DNA of 64,000 nt from Hanleya hanleyi (taxonomy: Eukaryota > Mollusca > Polyplacophora > Lepidopleurida > Hanleyidae): assembly GCA_036873755.1 (NCBI GenBank), contig JAVTVY010020482.1, positions 1 to 64,000 on the forward strand, written 5' to 3'. Shown here in pieces: positions 1 through 8,618 of the stretch. The translations under genes and the position numbers were made by a program. The stretch's first letter is position 1; the number at the start of each line of letters is the position of its first letter. Below the pieces are notes generated by a model, which was given only the letters and a program-made list of their open reading frames with translations, was not told the origin of the DNA and did no database searches.

Positions 1-744
1 GTGAATCTTTGGCTGCACTCCTTGTTCCAACAGGTGGATATAGGTCTGAACGATAAACTCATCAGTACGTCCACCAATACGTACCCGTACCGAGCCTACA
101 TGGAGACGCTGTTGTCGTACGGTAAAGATGCCAAAACAACACACTTACAAGCTCAGCTGTACTTCAGGGATACACCCGGAACCATGAACAGCGTGCTCGG
201 TGCCAATACTGGGTTCAGAGAGCGCAAAAACATGGCAGCCGAAAGCAAGTCCATCGATATGATGGGACGACTGCACGCCGATCTGTTCATGCAAGACCGC
301 TACATGATGAACGGTGTAGCCATCAAGATCAAGTTGACTCGGTCCATACCCGCGTTCGCCTTAATGGGCAGTGGAACCGGGGGTGCCCAATACAACATCA
401 TCATTGAAGATGCAGCCCTGTTTGTGCGTACGGTAGATTTGCAACAGGGCGTGTTGCTGAGTCACATGCAAGCCTTATCGAAAAAACCAGCCCAGTACCC
501 CATCCGACGCGTACAGACCAAGGTGTTCTCTGTGCCAGCAGGTACGATGATGGCCAACAGAGAAAATTTATTTCTAGGGGATCTGCCTAAACGTCTTACC
601 CTGGCGTGTGTGAGCAACACCGCATTCAATGGACAGTTGACTGAGAATCCGTTCTACTTTGATCATTTCAACATCAACTTTGTGGCACTGCACGTGGCCG
701 GTCATCAAATTCCAGCCCGTCCATTACAACCGGCTTTAGAATAG
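1..744 (+). pseudogene. Polinton/adintovirus-like capsid protein, N-terminal part (5' partial, interrupted)
   Basis: The frame is open from base 1, so the real start lies upstream; the GTG at base 1 is not taken as a start. The 247 residues belong, by recognition, to the metazoan family often annotated F54H12.2-like, which occurs in Polinton/adintovirus-like elements beside a family B polymerase and an adenain-like protease. I infer that it is the double jelly-roll major capsid protein. Visible signature: a NTYPYRAY stretch near residue 27 and an NPFYFDHFN stretch near residue 216. The frame ends with TAG at 742-744, but the rest of the protein resumes in the same frame at about 838. The gap holds three in-frame stops, so this copy cannot make a full capsid protein as it stands. 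Family membership is well supported; the capsid role is inference. Confidence 0.72.
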
Positions 745-834
745 GTTAACCAGAAGACTATTCTGTGAAGTCATGTGACGCAGTCAGTATGTCGGCACCT
801 CTTCCCACTTCACTTATATGTGTTGTAATTTACT
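742..834. mobile_element. ~93 bp insertion splitting the capsid frame; related to a repeat at 51.9 kb
   Basis: The capsid frame stops at 742 and resumes in the same frame at about 835-838. The intervening bases carry in-frame TAG (742), TGA (766) and TAA (826). About 100 bp here (732-831) matches 51939-52038 with only a handful of differences, including the shared stretch GGTTAACC and the tail TATGTGTTGTAATTT. At 51.6-52.0 kb the same sequence is the right end of a roughly 400 bp insertion in the satellite unit, so this is probably a fragment of a mobile sequence. It cannot be an intron with a GT donor, because the only GT near the left edge (745) lies after the stop. Confidence 0.6.
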
Positions 835-837
835 AGC

Positions 838-1605
838 GGAAACTATGTGCGGACCTACCTGAACCTGTTTACAGCCACAGGACAAAACAACCAGGACGAA
901 GGCAATACCATCAGTCGAGAAGACTTTATGAAGGGGTACACATTGTTCGCCTTCGACCTCACCCCCACCTTGGAACACGATCATCAACTGGCTTTGCTGA
1001 AGAAAGGAAACCTACGGTTGGAACTGCGTTTCGCCACCGCTCTAGTCAACACCATTAACGTGATTTGCTACGCCGAGTTTGATAACGTCATCAGCGTGGA
1101 TCACCAAAGAAACGTGCTGTGTGACTTCGAGGATACAGAGCAGCTGATGAGCATACTCCAGCGAGATGCGAAGATCCCCTTTCGAGGTGTGTTTCCACGC
1201 AATGTGTTTCCCACCCACTCCACCACCCCAGCAGCCTACATCCTGAATACAGACACGAGGAGTCGACCCGGTGAACATTGGATAGCTGTGTACGTGGACA
1301 CCCTAGGCCAAGGCGAATACTTTGATTCCTACGGACTTGCACCCCTCCATGCCGATTTGGTGAAATTCATGGACGTCTCTACTACAGAGTGGCGTTGGAA
1401 TACGCAAAGATTACAAGGACCCTTGAGTAGTGTGTGCGGACAGTACTGTGTGTTTTATCTCACTCACCTGAGTAGAGGACATTCTATGCCCACCATTGTA
1501 CATATGTTTGATGATTATTGTCAAGCCGAAGACCGTGATGTCCTCGTCTATGACTGGACGGCCTCTCGTTTTAATGTGCATGCTCCATTTCTCTGGTTAA
1601 CTTAA
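838..1605 (+). CDS. Capsid C-terminus fused in frame to adenain-like cysteine protease
   Basis: Numbering from codon 847, residues 1 to about 92 are the C-terminal end of the F54H12.2-like capsid protein (FAFDLTPTL, then a CYAEFDNVI stretch). Without a stop or new start the frame continues into a C5/adenain-type (Ulp1 fold) protease, residues 95-252. Catalytic residues are visible: His144 in EHWIAVY, Asp160 in YFDSYG, Gln190 as likely oxyanion residue and Cys197 in VCGQYC. In adenoviruses and Polintons this protease cleaves capsid precursors during maturation. The two are normally separate genes, so the fusion is either natural or the result of loss of the capsid stop. The GTG at 847 is only an apparent start; the frame is open from 829 and belongs to the upstream capsid gene. 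An AATAAA lies 80 bp downstream. Confidence 0.78.
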   Translation, partial: GNYVRTYLNLFTATGQNNQDEGNTISREDFMKGYTLFAFDLTPTLEHDHQLALLKKGNLRLELRFATALVNTINVICYAEFDNVISVDHQRNVLCDFEDTEQLMSILQRDAKIPFRGVFPRNVFPTHSTTPAAYILNTDTRSRPGEHWIAVYVDTLGQGEYFDSYGLAPLHADLVKFMDVSTTEWRWNTQRLQGPLSSVCGQYCVFYLTHLSRGHSMPTIVHMFDDYCQAEDRDVLVYDWTASRFNVHAPFLWLT

Positions 1606-1684
1606 AAATGTACTGCGCGCGCGCAGGCCACTATTATTATCACGTTATATTGTTATGACGTTGTTGTTCTGACGTTCATTGTTG

Positions 1685-1736
1685 AATAAATTGATGAAAA
1701 AACACAAAAAAATGATTTGACTTTCTCTTTTTTATT
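1685..1736. terminator. Convergent polyadenylation signals of capsid-protease and polymerase genes
   Basis: AATAAA at 1685-1690 on the + strand follows the protease stop by 80 bases. TTTATT at 1731-1736 is an AATAAA on the - strand, about 245 bases beyond the polymerase stop. The two transcription units therefore converge here. Functional use is inferred. Confidence 0.5.
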
Positions 1737-1832
1737 TAAGTCAACAAGAATGAGTTACTGACTATATACAAATAGAATACAGGGTACAAATAGTAGGGGT
1801 ATGTACACATAGAATAGTAGTGGTTAAGGTAC

Positions 1833-1839
1833 AAAAAAA
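1833..1839 (-). terminator. RNA polymerase III terminator of the tRNA-Leu gene
   Basis: Seven consecutive A on the + strand, so seven T on the transcribed - strand, begin five bases after the tRNA 3' end. An oligo-T run at this distance is the normal Pol III stop and supports a genuine tRNA gene rather than a SINE head. Confidence 0.7.
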
Positions 1840-1844
1840 GTTCT

Positions 1845-1928
1845 GTCAGGAGTAGGATTCGAACCCACGTACGGCAATCGCCGACCAGCACTTAATACCG
1901 GCGCCTTAGACCACTCGGCCATCCTGAC
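1845..1928 (-). tRNA. tRNA-Leu (anticodon UAA), no intron
   Basis: The 84-base - strand sequence folds as a class II tRNA. The acceptor GTCAGGA pairs fully with TCCTGAC. The D arm contains GCC...GGC with an A-box (GGCCGAGTGG). The anticodon stem is CCGGT/GCTGG with two G-U pairs and loop ATTAAGT, giving anticodon TAA (reads UUA). The long variable arm CGGC-GATT-GCCG is as expected for leucine. The T arm GTGGG-TTCGAAT-CCTAC carries a B-box. No CCA is encoded. The gene lies in the 3' flank of the polymerase gene, on the same strand, inside the viral-like element. It could be captured cargo, a viral tRNA or a host gene into which the element grew; the sequence alone cannot decide. Confidence 0.88.
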
Positions 1929-1979
1929 TTTTACAGTTTTATAACTCGTGTATCAACAGTTATAGTTCCACATTGTTTT

Positions 1980-4724
1980 TTACAAGTCCAAGTAAGTGGT
2001 GCTCACACCGTCGGCCAATACTTTTCGTTTGGGATAAAAGAAAGTAAAGGCGTCTCTTTGCTGGATATAGGTGCGCATCTGGTGGTCGACGACCCGGAAT
2101 CCTCGGTTAGTGCCACTCGCACTGGCCTGGCTTTGCAATACACCCAGGTAGAGAGCTTTGTCGATGGCAGGGTCACGTCGGTTGACGCCTTTACAACTAA
2201 ACTTATTTTCCGCTCCTTCATCTCCTCCGTAACAGTAGTAGGTCTTAGAGGAGAGCGCAATCATAGCATCCCCACTCCACTCTAGCTTAAACAGGCCGGG
2301 TGTCCGCTTGTCGTAGGTGTAGTGCTCACGTCGGGGTAGCCACAGGTCGCGGTCCGCTTCATACTGATCCCTTAGCTCGGGTTTCACCAGGGACTCCCAA
2401 TCGGCGTTGGAGACGGCCATGTAGGCCGAATCTGTGTCCATCTCCATCAACTGCCAGTCTGAGGGATTAAAATAGACACCCATGAAGTCATAGAGAAACT
2501 GCAGCATCCTCAGCTTGGCCACCTGGTAGACCATACATCCAATCTGCAGGGGTAAGTTGTACCGGATAGTCTTCTTGGCTGAAGTGACTTCATAGGTGTC
2601 GTCATCAATGACCTCCACGGATCGAAACAGAGGAGAATTCACTTTTTTGCGGGCTTGGGCAGTACTACAAATGTTCACGTTGACGTGCTTATCCTGGTTC
2701 GTTACCGTTTTTCCGTAATAACCATTGCCAGTGAGCTTCCAAGATTCAGCGATGATGGCCTGACTCGGGTCTTGATCACCTTGACGACGGGCCGACGTCA
2801 CGATGTCGGCATTCTCCGCAAAACAAGCCTCGGGTACGTACTGTATCACTTGATATATTTGAGTAATTTCCAAACCGTGGTTCATGTACCACTGCAGTAA
2901 GGGCGTGCCCAGCAAGATTTTCTCGGCCCACATACTACCAATCAACATACGGCGTGGTTGAGGCAAACACTCGTGTTGCTCTGCGTAGGTCCTCATGGTG
3001 TCCCCAATATCCTCCCGACCCACCAGCGTGTTCTTAAAGATGGGTGGACACTGGGCGAAGAGGGGCTTGAGAGTGTCAGGAACATGCAAATCACATTCTA
3101 CAAAGCCGTAGAGGTCTCCCGAACGAATGGCGTCCAACATCTGTGGCAGACTTAGCAATCGCCGACGACTCAAGGGGTACTCACGCTCTTTTAGGAACCG
3201 TCGTAAATGGGGCAGGGCCTGGCACATCGTGTGAAATTCACATTCCCACATTTCAATGAGATGGAATCCTCTCTCTTTCACGTAATCCCCGTTGGCCACC
3301 ACTTCTTCGCGTAATTCTTCCGGTGTTTTCCCACGTCGCTCATTGAAGCGGCCAGCGCTGAAATGGCATTCGTGGCCGTGCCAGTAACACCCGTAAAACT
3401 GGAAAACGGTCGGTGTTCCTTGTACAAGGGCAAACCCATCGACGGGGAGTCGACGATCTCCTATACGCTTCTCTGTGGCGTTGGTCTGGTGTCGTATATA
3501 AATTCCCCGTCGATAGGCTTCCCAGTCTAACCACTGGTCGGCGAGATGTTTGTAAGGTGACCGTTGCGGTGTAAAATGCCGACCTTCCGCCAACCAACGC
3601 GTATAATGCCCGCTGGGCATGGGTTGGGCGAGTGACCACAGGTAGAGGGCATTAGTATCAAATCCAATGATTTTGGCACAGGGTTTCCCACTGGGCAGAG
3701 TCGTGACATCCTTCTCATGGTAGCGGTGAAAAATAAGGCTAGGTCCGCCCACAATGTTCTTCTTCAGACATTCATGCATGTCTGCATCTTTCTGTTGTAC
3801 CAACGAGAAGTAGGTGGAACACTCTTGAAACAAATGGCGAAGGGCTAGACCCGGTAAACTTAAGCACTCTTTAAAGATATCGACATGCATTTGGCGACGA
3901 AAGAGTTGCACCATTTTCTCGGCCGCTTCCAGGAAAGGAACCACATCTAGGTTGTTATACCACACCAGGAAATCTCGCAACGTCTTCATGCTGTGGCGGT
4001 TCCACACTTGTTGGAGTTCGATGTAGGTGGCCTCTGGCAGAGCTTCCCCTTTCAGGTCATTGTAAAACGCTTCCCGGGGTGGCAACTGGGTGTCTTCTAA
4101 GCGGTCCAGGCTCGTCATATAGGTGTACGGGAAGTAACCTTTCGTCTGGGTACAGTCGTATGCTTTCACCCACTGATCATAACTGTGATTGGGTGCCAGG
4201 TAATTCCGTACATCCAGGAAATGCAGTGATGTGGTAGTGAGGGCCATATGATTATTGATCTTCTTGATCACGCACTTGAGGGTATTCGCCTGAGCCAAGT
4301 AAGGGTAGAGAAATTCTTTCACCATGTTCAAATCATAGCGTCCCGAGTTGAAGCCGAGCACCGGTAACTGACCTAGGTACTGTAGGAAGCGCACTTTTAA
4401 TTTCTCCGCATACGGTTTGGGTAAAGGGACATCCTGCGACTGCAGAGGCTGCGACTGCAGGGACTCGGACTCGGACTCGGACTCTTCATCATCGCTGAAC
4501 GCTACACCCGGTACAGGAATGCAGTCGTCCAGTTGGTCCAGTACGTCCTGAAACTTGGCCACCAACAATTCCGTACTAGCCGCACTGACTTGCTCTAAAT
4601 ACTCCATCATGCGGGTAATCAACTCATGGGAGTCCCCCGTGGACACGAAACACACCGGAGCAGCGTCATAGCCAGGTACGTTGCTGGAAATACTGACACT
4701 CAGAGGAATATGGCGCTGCGTCCA
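1980..4724 (-). pseudogene. Family B DNA polymerase (Polinton/adintovirus type), exonuclease II/III and palm part
   Basis: This is the larger part of a protein-primed type B DNA polymerase that would replicate the element. Counting from the GTG codon at 4655, Exo II is GFNSGRYDLN (101-110), Exo III is YNNLD (233-237), motif A is GFDTNALYLW (331-340), motif B is KLTGNGYYG (640-648), motif C is MDTDS (739-743, catalytic Asp740 and Asp742), followed by KTYYCYG and a KxKG-like CKGVN. An acidic Ser-Glu repeat spans about 56-66 and a GCYWHGHECH insertion about 422-431. The frame ends with TAA at 1980. The GTG is not a true start: conserved sequence continues upstream in the same frame to a single TAG at 4725-4727, and beyond it lies the N-terminal part. 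All polymerase active-site residues are present, so the only visible damage is that one codon. Confidence 0.88.
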
Positions 4725-5888
4725 CTACGTTTTGGCTGAAAACATGTCCATGGGCTCCAACAGGGCCTCAAAATCGTAACACGCCCGGTAGGGAAAATAA
4801 CGGTCCTCTTCCGGTATCATCACACCCTCATCGGCCAGTTCCTGGAAAATAGTAGGCGTATTATGATACACGCCACCCGGATATACTCGCTTGACACTGT
4901 TGTCACAAATTTTCTCGTGGCGCTGTAAGTCGGTGGAGCGATGAAACACACGATGGCATTGACCACAACTGAAAGACTGAGCGTACTGGCTCATATCGTG
5001 GATGAGGGAAAAATGACTCACCCCACCGTTGTCGAAGACATTGACTTTCATCGTAGCAGCATACCGTTCTGTTGATCGCCGAACCAATTCAGCCACAAAT
5101 GTATCGTCCTCGCATCGTAATCGATAGACAAAGATATTAATGTCGAACAGTGTTTCCACGTCATCCAAATTCTTAAAAGGCACTCCACGGAAGTGCCGCT
5201 TATCCATGTCTTGCTGCTCTAAATACTGTTCCCAATAGCCATCGGCCACTGTGTCACAACTCTTGGGGTGACACTCGTCCACATGCACGGCCAAACACCG
5301 AAACAGACATTTCCGGTCTTTGTAGGACCCCTTTGTCCCTCCTGTTAATGCAGACAGGCCGTGTCGATGAAGCAACCACGGAGGAAGTAGTACAGGAGCA
5401 CCGATAGGATGATCTCTCATTTTCGTGACGAAAAATGTGACGTTGGTCACCATTTCCACCAACCATTGGGTATTGGGGCGTTGCAACCGAGCCCATTCCA
5501 ATGGATCCAACGTAGTCAATTGGTCGATGAGTGGCTCCAGAGAAATGGCATCCGTGATGGTGAACGGCTGGTCAAACACATACGAATTATTACTGGGATA
5601 GAAATACCGCAGTTGGTCCGTCTTTTTGTGCCGTAAGATATACCCGAATGTCACATTCAACTTGAAGGCAGTGACCTGATCTGTAAAAATGTTCTCGGCG
5701 TAAGTAGGAAGATACGTGAGGTCCTCCAACCGAAAATTATACAAGTCCAATAGACGACGGTCACGGTGGAAACAATGGCGTATGGTAGCCCAGTGACGTT
5801 GATAAATGTCCCTGACACGCTCATCTTCAGGCAAGACTTCAACCGGAGGTACTGCTGGGTCAAAGGGAAAATCTTCTCCACGTCTCAT
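4725..5888 (-). pseudogene. Family B DNA polymerase, N-terminal part with zinc finger and Exo I, ending at an in-frame TAG
   Basis: This upstream part of the same polymerase is in the same frame as 1980-4724. The first ATG is at 5888; a longer frame from a TTG at 5918 runs into a CAGG repeat and is not used. Numbering from that TTG, a C-X2-C-X12-H-X3-C zinc finger lies at Cys318, Cys321, His334 and Cys338, and the Exo I motif CYDFEA gives Asp382 and Glu384. The segment before the zinc finger (about residues 200-300) resembles the OTU-like or linker region often seen ahead of such polymerases, which I cannot assign firmly. The frame stops at TAG 4725-4727, thirteen codons after Exo I, and conserved sequence resumes at once. 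With the downstream part the gene spans about 1,300 codons, a usual size for this class. Confidence 0.85.
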
Positions 5889-5913
5889 GCTTTTCGTCTC
5901 ATACAAGCGGATA

Positions 5914-5943
5914 GGCAAGCAGGCAGGCAGGCAGGCAGACAGG
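5914..5943. repeat. (CAGG)n tetranucleotide tract
   Basis: Five to six tandem CAGG units lie directly upstream of the polymerase ATG. They extend the apparent frame past the first ATG and so give a false longer start. Confidence 0.85.
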
Positions 5944-6010
5944 TCAGGTAAGTCAGATTGAATACACCCCTACCCTAAAAATCGACTCCTTTTATACGTT
6001 TTTCTATAAT

Positions 6011-6402
6011 CCGCCATCTTGTCCCCACCCACAGCCGCCATCTTGTCCCACCACCCACAGCCGCCATTTTGTCCCACCACCCACAGCCGCCATTTTGTCC
6101 CACCACCCACAGCCGCCATTTTTGTCCCACCACCCACAGCCGCCATTTTTGTCCCACCACCCACAGCCGCCATTTTGTCCCACCACCCACAGCCGCCATT
6201 TTGTCCCACCACCCACAGCCGCCATTTTTGTCCCACCACCCACAGCCGCCATCTTGTCCCACCACCCACAGCCGCCATCTTGTCCCACCACCCACAGCCG
6301 TCCCATTTTTGTCCCACCACCCACAGCCGCCATTTTGTCCCACCACCCACAGCCGCCATTTTGTCCCACCACCCACAGCCGCCATCTTGTCCCACCACCC
6401 AC
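6011..6402. repeat. 26-27 bp minisatellite, 15 copies, YY1-like core
   Basis: A tandem array with monomer core CCGCCATTTTGTCCCACCAC repeats 15 times (14 with CCGCCAT intact, one with TCCCAT at about 6301). Length varies by one or two T. On the - strand each copy reads ATGGCGGC, and five copies read CAAGATGGCGG, the consensus of the YY1 site. Because 26 is not a multiple of three and the monomer has no stop, several overlapping frames stay open on both strands; these are artefacts. It lies between the polymerase 5' end and the CRE/NRF1 cluster, so a promoter role is possible but inferred. Confidence 0.9.
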
Positions 6403-6403
6403 C

Positions 6404-6470
6404 ATCCACGCATGCGCACACCACCAATTGTGACGTCACCCAAGGTTCTGCGCATGCGCACTGACGCGCT
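6404..6470. promoter_or_regulatory. CRE and NRF1 site cluster beside the minisatellite
   Basis: A perfect CRE, TGACGTCA, is at 6431-6438 and a perfect palindromic NRF1 site, TGCGCATGCGCA, at 6449-6460. A second partial NRF1-like sequence (ACGCATGCGCA) starts near 6408. With the adjacent YY1-like minisatellite this resembles a TATA-less CpG-type promoter. It would fit the - strand polymerase gene at 5888, 500 bases away. Activity is inferred. Confidence 0.5.
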
Positions 6471-6500
6471 AAAGACCGAATTTACGCCTTGTATACTACT

Positions 6501-7300
6501 TGTATCGGTATCTGATCAGCGTGACGTCAGATATAGGTAACAGATTGATCGCTGCTAATAGATCGATATAATGATTGATTGTGTGTGAATCAGTGTACCG
6601 CCCTCCTCTATTCAATTCTAATCTATATTATATAATTCATCCCCTGTTTGGACGAAAAATTTCAACAGCGTAATGAGAGGCTTGGGCCAAATCAATTCAG
6701 TTTTCGACTGGACAGAAAATGGTTCTGGTTATATACGAAGAAAATGTATGCGCCGATTCCTGAGTTTCATTTCAATGTACCTTAAGGCATTATATATTTA
6801 AGATAATTTGAAATAAAGGTTACTCTCTAAAATAATTAGATTGGTAACTCAATCTGTCAGATTGGAATTAGTGACCAATCTATTCGATTGAATAGTCCAT
6901 CTATTAGATTAAATTTTCTGTCCACAACAGATTCATTTTATCGTTTTCAAACTATTGGATTGAATATTTTCAATCCGATAAAAGACTGGTCACTAATTTC
7001 AACCTGATAGATTGAATTTCAATCTAATTATTGTTGAGAGTATGCGTGCCAAATAATGATACACTTTGATTCTCTAGACAAGATACTAACGAAGATATAT
7101 TTATTATTTTAAAGACCCTGATAAATTATTATATGTGGTCAACACAAATGTAAAAACATCATTACAGTCCATGAATTACTGAGTTTCACAGCTAAATATT
7201 GATAAACGAATAAATTGCATAATTTTACAGATGATAGAATTTGCTGTAGTGTTCAGTACTGACCGGTAGCATGAGCATTCGAGTATGAATGGCTATGTGT
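6501..7300 (+). repeat. Array: variant CRE block preceding copy 1
   Basis: This begins with the unit's CRE block (TGACGTCA 6522-6529) and runs through a variant version found again only at 36996-37531. The variant includes the stretch AAGATACTAA near 7080. It is interrupted by a mariner-type MITE at 6823-7040. It marks the left edge of the array. Confidence 0.65.
6823..7040. mobile_element. 218 bp MITE, TA target duplication (Tc1/mariner type)
   Basis: The inverted ends are CTCTCTAAAATAATTAGATT and its near complement, flanked by TA at 6821-6822 and 7041-7042. The matching block near 37.27 kb reads straight through with a single TA, giving the empty site. The interior repeats ATTAGATTG-like motifs and has no ORF. 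Confidence 0.75.
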
Positions 7301-8109
7301 GTCGGTGTCTGAACAGCGTGACGTCAGATATCGGTAACAGATTGATCACTGCTAACATATCAATATAATAGTCGATTGTATGTGAATCAGTGTACCGTAT
7401 ATATGGGCGGAAACTGCAAGTGGGGAAAGAGAGGCACCGGCATCAATTAAGTTCTTCGACTGAATATTTCTGGTTGCGAAGCAAATAAATATGTGTCGGT
7501 GTCTAAGTTTCATTTTAATATTATAACGTTAGGCAATAATGTTAAACTTTGATTCTTGAGACAAATGATATTAAGGAAGAGATCATAAGCATATTTTGAA
7601 GATCCCGATGAATTATATAATGTGGTCAACACCAAATTTAAGAAAAATCGAAAGAAGGATTACTTTTAGTGAAATAATGAGGTTTATACATGTGCCCCTG
7701 AGAGAAGACACTCGGTGTAATATAGATATATAGTGAACACATTCGTAAAAAAAAACACAATAAGCATCGGTGTAGTTTTTCAGGAACAGTTCATGCTGTG
7801 ATTAATGTACTATCTTCATTGAAGTCTAGCTTTATCACATTACAATACATACGACTTTGAAGAAGCAAATGTTTGGCAGTAAATTCAGATAAACCGAAAT
7901 CGCAATTCACACTCCAAGACTGGAAAAACTTTTCTTGAGAACAAATCATGATATGGATATGTCACGTCTATGAGAGCAAAAAAAAACAAACTGGTTAAAA
8001 TGCATGAACTCGCGAGTTAAGAGTAAATGACCGGGGACGGTATACAGCAGGTTATAGTTCAAGTATACAGTCGTTTTAACTCCTCGTGTATTTTTGATAT
8101 CCTACATAA

Positions 8110-8340
8110 TTAAGAATATTGCTTTCTTTGATAGGCATTTAGAAGTTGGGTATATAACACAATGCTATTCTATGGATAACAACTTCTTTATTGCTGTGGA
8201 GCTGACGTTTCGTTGGAGATACTTCCAACTTTTTCAATCATTAGCTTTGAAAAAGTTGGAAGTATCTCCAACGAAACGTCAGCTCCACAGCAATAAAGAA
8301 GTTGTTATCCATAGAATAGCATTGTGTTAAGAATATTGCT
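8110..8340. mobile_element. Perfect 82-bp-arm palindrome with flanking 12-14 bp direct repeats
   Basis: The arms 8156-8237 and 8247-8328 are exact reverse complements around a 9-base loop. AAGAATATTGCT is repeated at both sides (8112-8123 and 8329-8340), and the empty unit (about 31.33 kb) has it once. This fits a fold-back insertion with target duplication. Perfect arms suggest recent origin. The open frame through it on the + strand is a by-product. Confidence 0.75.
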
Positions 8341-8618
8341 ATGAAAACCATGGCTATGACTTCATTTCTTTAACTGGGGTATCGCGTGCTTAAGCGACGG
8401 GGTGTCAGATTCCGGTAACATATTGAACAGTGACTGAAAGGTGATCACCCAATCGATCTGTGTCAAATATATGAGTTCACCGCCTCACCTAAACTGACTG
8501 ACAGGATCGGAGGGACAATGATACCCTGTGATCGGGGGCTGGACGCTAGTCTATCATACTGTCAACAGATGAGCAGTCCGGATTTTAGTTATTTTCTAGT
8601 TATACTGCCAGAACCATT

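Noticed and set aside
742..837. Reading the capsid gap as a spliced intron
   Set aside because: The only GT at the left edge (745) follows the TAG at 742-744, so splicing would not remove the stop. The gap also matches a repeat elsewhere in the window.
1876..1894. tRNA with anticodon read as UUA, a suppressor of UAA
   Set aside because: Aligning the seven-base loop ATTAAGT places the anticodon at bases 3-5, TAA, which is ordinary leucine. It also could not explain the TAG in the polymerase gene.
5970..6540. Five overlapping long frames on both strands giving proline/histidine- or glycine/tryptophan-rich repeat proteins
   Set aside because: They all lie in the 26-27 bp minisatellite. The monomer has no stop in most frames, so open frames arise automatically; none has non-repetitive coding support.
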